From Patiria pectinifera (taxonomy: Eukaryota; Echinodermata; Asteroidea; Valvatida; Asterinidae): DNA of 64,000 nt. Shown piece by piece: positions 62,679-64,000 of the stretch. Each line of letters starts with the position of its first letter. Within the stretch, counting starts at the first letter, position 1. The notes under the pieces are model-generated. The model was not told where the DNA came from and did no database searches. It saw only the letters and a list, made by a program, of their open reading frames with translations. A program made the translations under genes and the position numbers. The stretch is taken from assembly GCA_029964075.1 (NCBI GenBank), contig CM057140.1, positions 15,084,643-15,148,642 of the forward strand, written 5' to 3'.

Positions 62679-62754
62679 AGCCAATCACAACCCAGAGCGT
62701 ACTACGCATGCCCACTCACATCGCCCAGCATATTTTTGCCTCCATAATTTGCAT
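62679..62754 (+). promoter_or_regulatory. T11 promoter elements: CCAAT and inverted octamer
   Basis: CCAAT at 62680-62684 in AGCCAATCACAAC and ATTTGCAT at 62747-62754. No clear TATA; CATATTTTT near 62730 is the closest. Confidence 0.4.
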
Positions 62755-62901
62755 GCAACGGGACCGCATTATCATTTGCACGCAGCGCTCCATTGAAGCT
62801 AGGACGTGTGAGTTAGCTACACGACAACGTCTCCTCAGTCGAACCAAAATCTTTTTCATATTTTGGAAACTTGCTCAGCGTCCGCTCAAACGTTCATCAT
62901 C

Positions 62902-62904
62902 ATG
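62902..62904 (+). CDS. T11: probable alpha-tubulin Met-only first exon, rest outside the window
   Basis: ATG followed by donor GTAAGT in TCATCATCATGGTAAGTTAA, nearly the same as T9 (TTCATCATGGTAAGTTG) and T8. CCAAT lies 220 bp upstream. No CGTGAATGT exon 2 start is found in the remaining 1.1 kb, so the body would lie beyond 64000. First-intron lengths in this cluster reach 3.7 kb, so this is expected. Assignment rests on context and is not proven. Confidence 0.6.
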
Positions 62905-64000
62905 GTAAGTTAATCTTTCGTCTCAGTAATATTCCATGTCCTATTGAATGTTGTCATGTTTTTTCGATGATGCAAATTGCACATTTGTACGAGGTAAAAG
63001 CACAATTTATCAAGGAAACGAAAAGGCTGTTTTATTTTTATGATGCGTATTAAGTACGGTTCTTATTGGAGATGCGTGTACAGGGAATGCGCATAGAGTG
63101 AGTCATCTTGTGATGTGTTTGTCTTAGCGTGCGTGGCGCATCTTGTGTCGCAAGGAAAACCACGCCTTATTTCCGTGTGTTGGGTTGAGCATGCCATCTT
63201 GGCAATATATTTGCCATCTCGAAAAGGTCATGGTCAAAGTCACACAGATGACCTTGTGACCCTAAGGCTAAAGGTCATGGTCATTCGTGTCTTGTATCCT
63301 GTTTCTCATTTCCTCATCATGATTAAAGTGAACAAATACGGAAATGATGGACGATTGTTGACGAATTTACATGTTGGAAAATGCTATTTTTAATTATTCA
63401 CCGAATAAAGATACTGTCTTTTACAGAATATACTTGTATTAATGTTTCATTTAAAATATTCACACGACGTATTGATACATACATTTTATGTATACCATAT
63501 TTATATGTACAGATATAAATTTGACCGAAAATATCCAGATGTTTACGATAGAACTGTAAATGTCTTGTAATTTTTTTTATCAACACTTTGATTTTTTACC
63601 TTATAGGGAAGAACTTTCGTTTCGTATTTCTTATCCTGACCCTTCCTAAAAATTAACAAAAAAATGAATTCTTTTACATGGGCTTGTTAATCCTGTGTTA
63701 TTATATTTGTGCCACTGTGATTATAAAATATTTCCCCTTGAGAATTAAGCCAAACATAATATAATGGTACTTGAAAACTGAAGTGGTCATCATGCTGAAT
63801 AAACGTTTTCGCGTGTTCAAATTCCCATGGGAAACCTGCTAACCAATAAGAAATACTTGGCATTGTTGTCGGTGGTGTGAAAATATGGTGCGAACGTTCC
63901 AATGCCAGCAAATATCACCCCCAAAATATGAAAAATAACAAGAGTCGGGGCTCGAGGTCGTTTATGGCCGGGGGCTTTGTTCGATACGTGCAGATGCTGT
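62905..64000. other. probable T11 intron 1
   Basis: AT-rich, no coding sequence recognised. An AGGTCA-like string repeats (GGTCATGGTCAAAG, AGGTCATGGTCATT) around 63225-63285, which may be a small tandem repeat. Confidence 0.45.

Larger units (their letters stand above)
60303..62901. other. intergenic T10-T11
   Basis: No gene supported. T10 3' flank with AATAAA at 61081-61086, then unassigned DNA. A 106-codon open frame at 60492-60812 has no recognisable motif. The last 300 bp is the T11 promoter, with GCCAATCACA at 62679 and an inverted octamer ATTTGCAT at 62747-62754. Confidence 0.55.

Overview
The window is one animal alpha-tubulin gene cluster and nothing else that I can support as protein coding. 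Introns have GT-AG ends, intergenic DNA is AT-rich, and there are many short DNA transposons and tRNA-derived repeats. The exon plan is the one I recall for chordate TUBA genes: exon 1 encodes only the initiator Met, exon 2 is 223 nt, exon 3 is 149 nt, and a long last exon follows. A marine invertebrate deuterostome (echinoderm, hemichordate or cephalochordate) fits best, but the species cannot be fixed from the sequence.

Layout: T1 (+, 5' end outside the window, highly divergent), T2 (+, divergent), T3, T4, T5, T6 (+), T7 and T8 (-), T9 and T10 (+), and T11 (+, only the Met exon before the window ends). T2 to T10 are intact, 450-452 codons, with the GTP-binding GGGTGSG loop, the catalytic Glu of the T7 loop, Lys40 and a C-terminal Tyr. 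T1 and T2 keep the intron after codon 125; T3 to T10 lack it.

Region by region: 1-17 kb holds the older, diverged genes T1 to T3. 17.4-37.4 kb is a tandem array (T4, T5, T6) with homologous promoters, introns and 3' flanks. 36.3-41.4 kb is transposon- and SINE-rich DNA between the converging ends of T6 and T7. 41.4-60.3 kb is a mirror-image block: T7 and T8 on the minus strand face T9 and T10 on the plus strand. T8/T9 share 5' UTR sequence and T10's promoter has an inverted copy upstream of T7.

The most interesting signal is mosaicism. T4 joins a T5/T6-type promoter and a decayed exon 2 to a T9-type intron end and body. T6 has a T5/T7 chimeric intron 2. T1 carries a near-identical 3' patch inside an otherwise diverged gene. 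Because exon 1 carries only ATG, promoter and body can be recombined without changing the protein. Transposon insertions are dated by paralogous empty sites inside the same window, which show TTAA and 8-bp target duplications directly.
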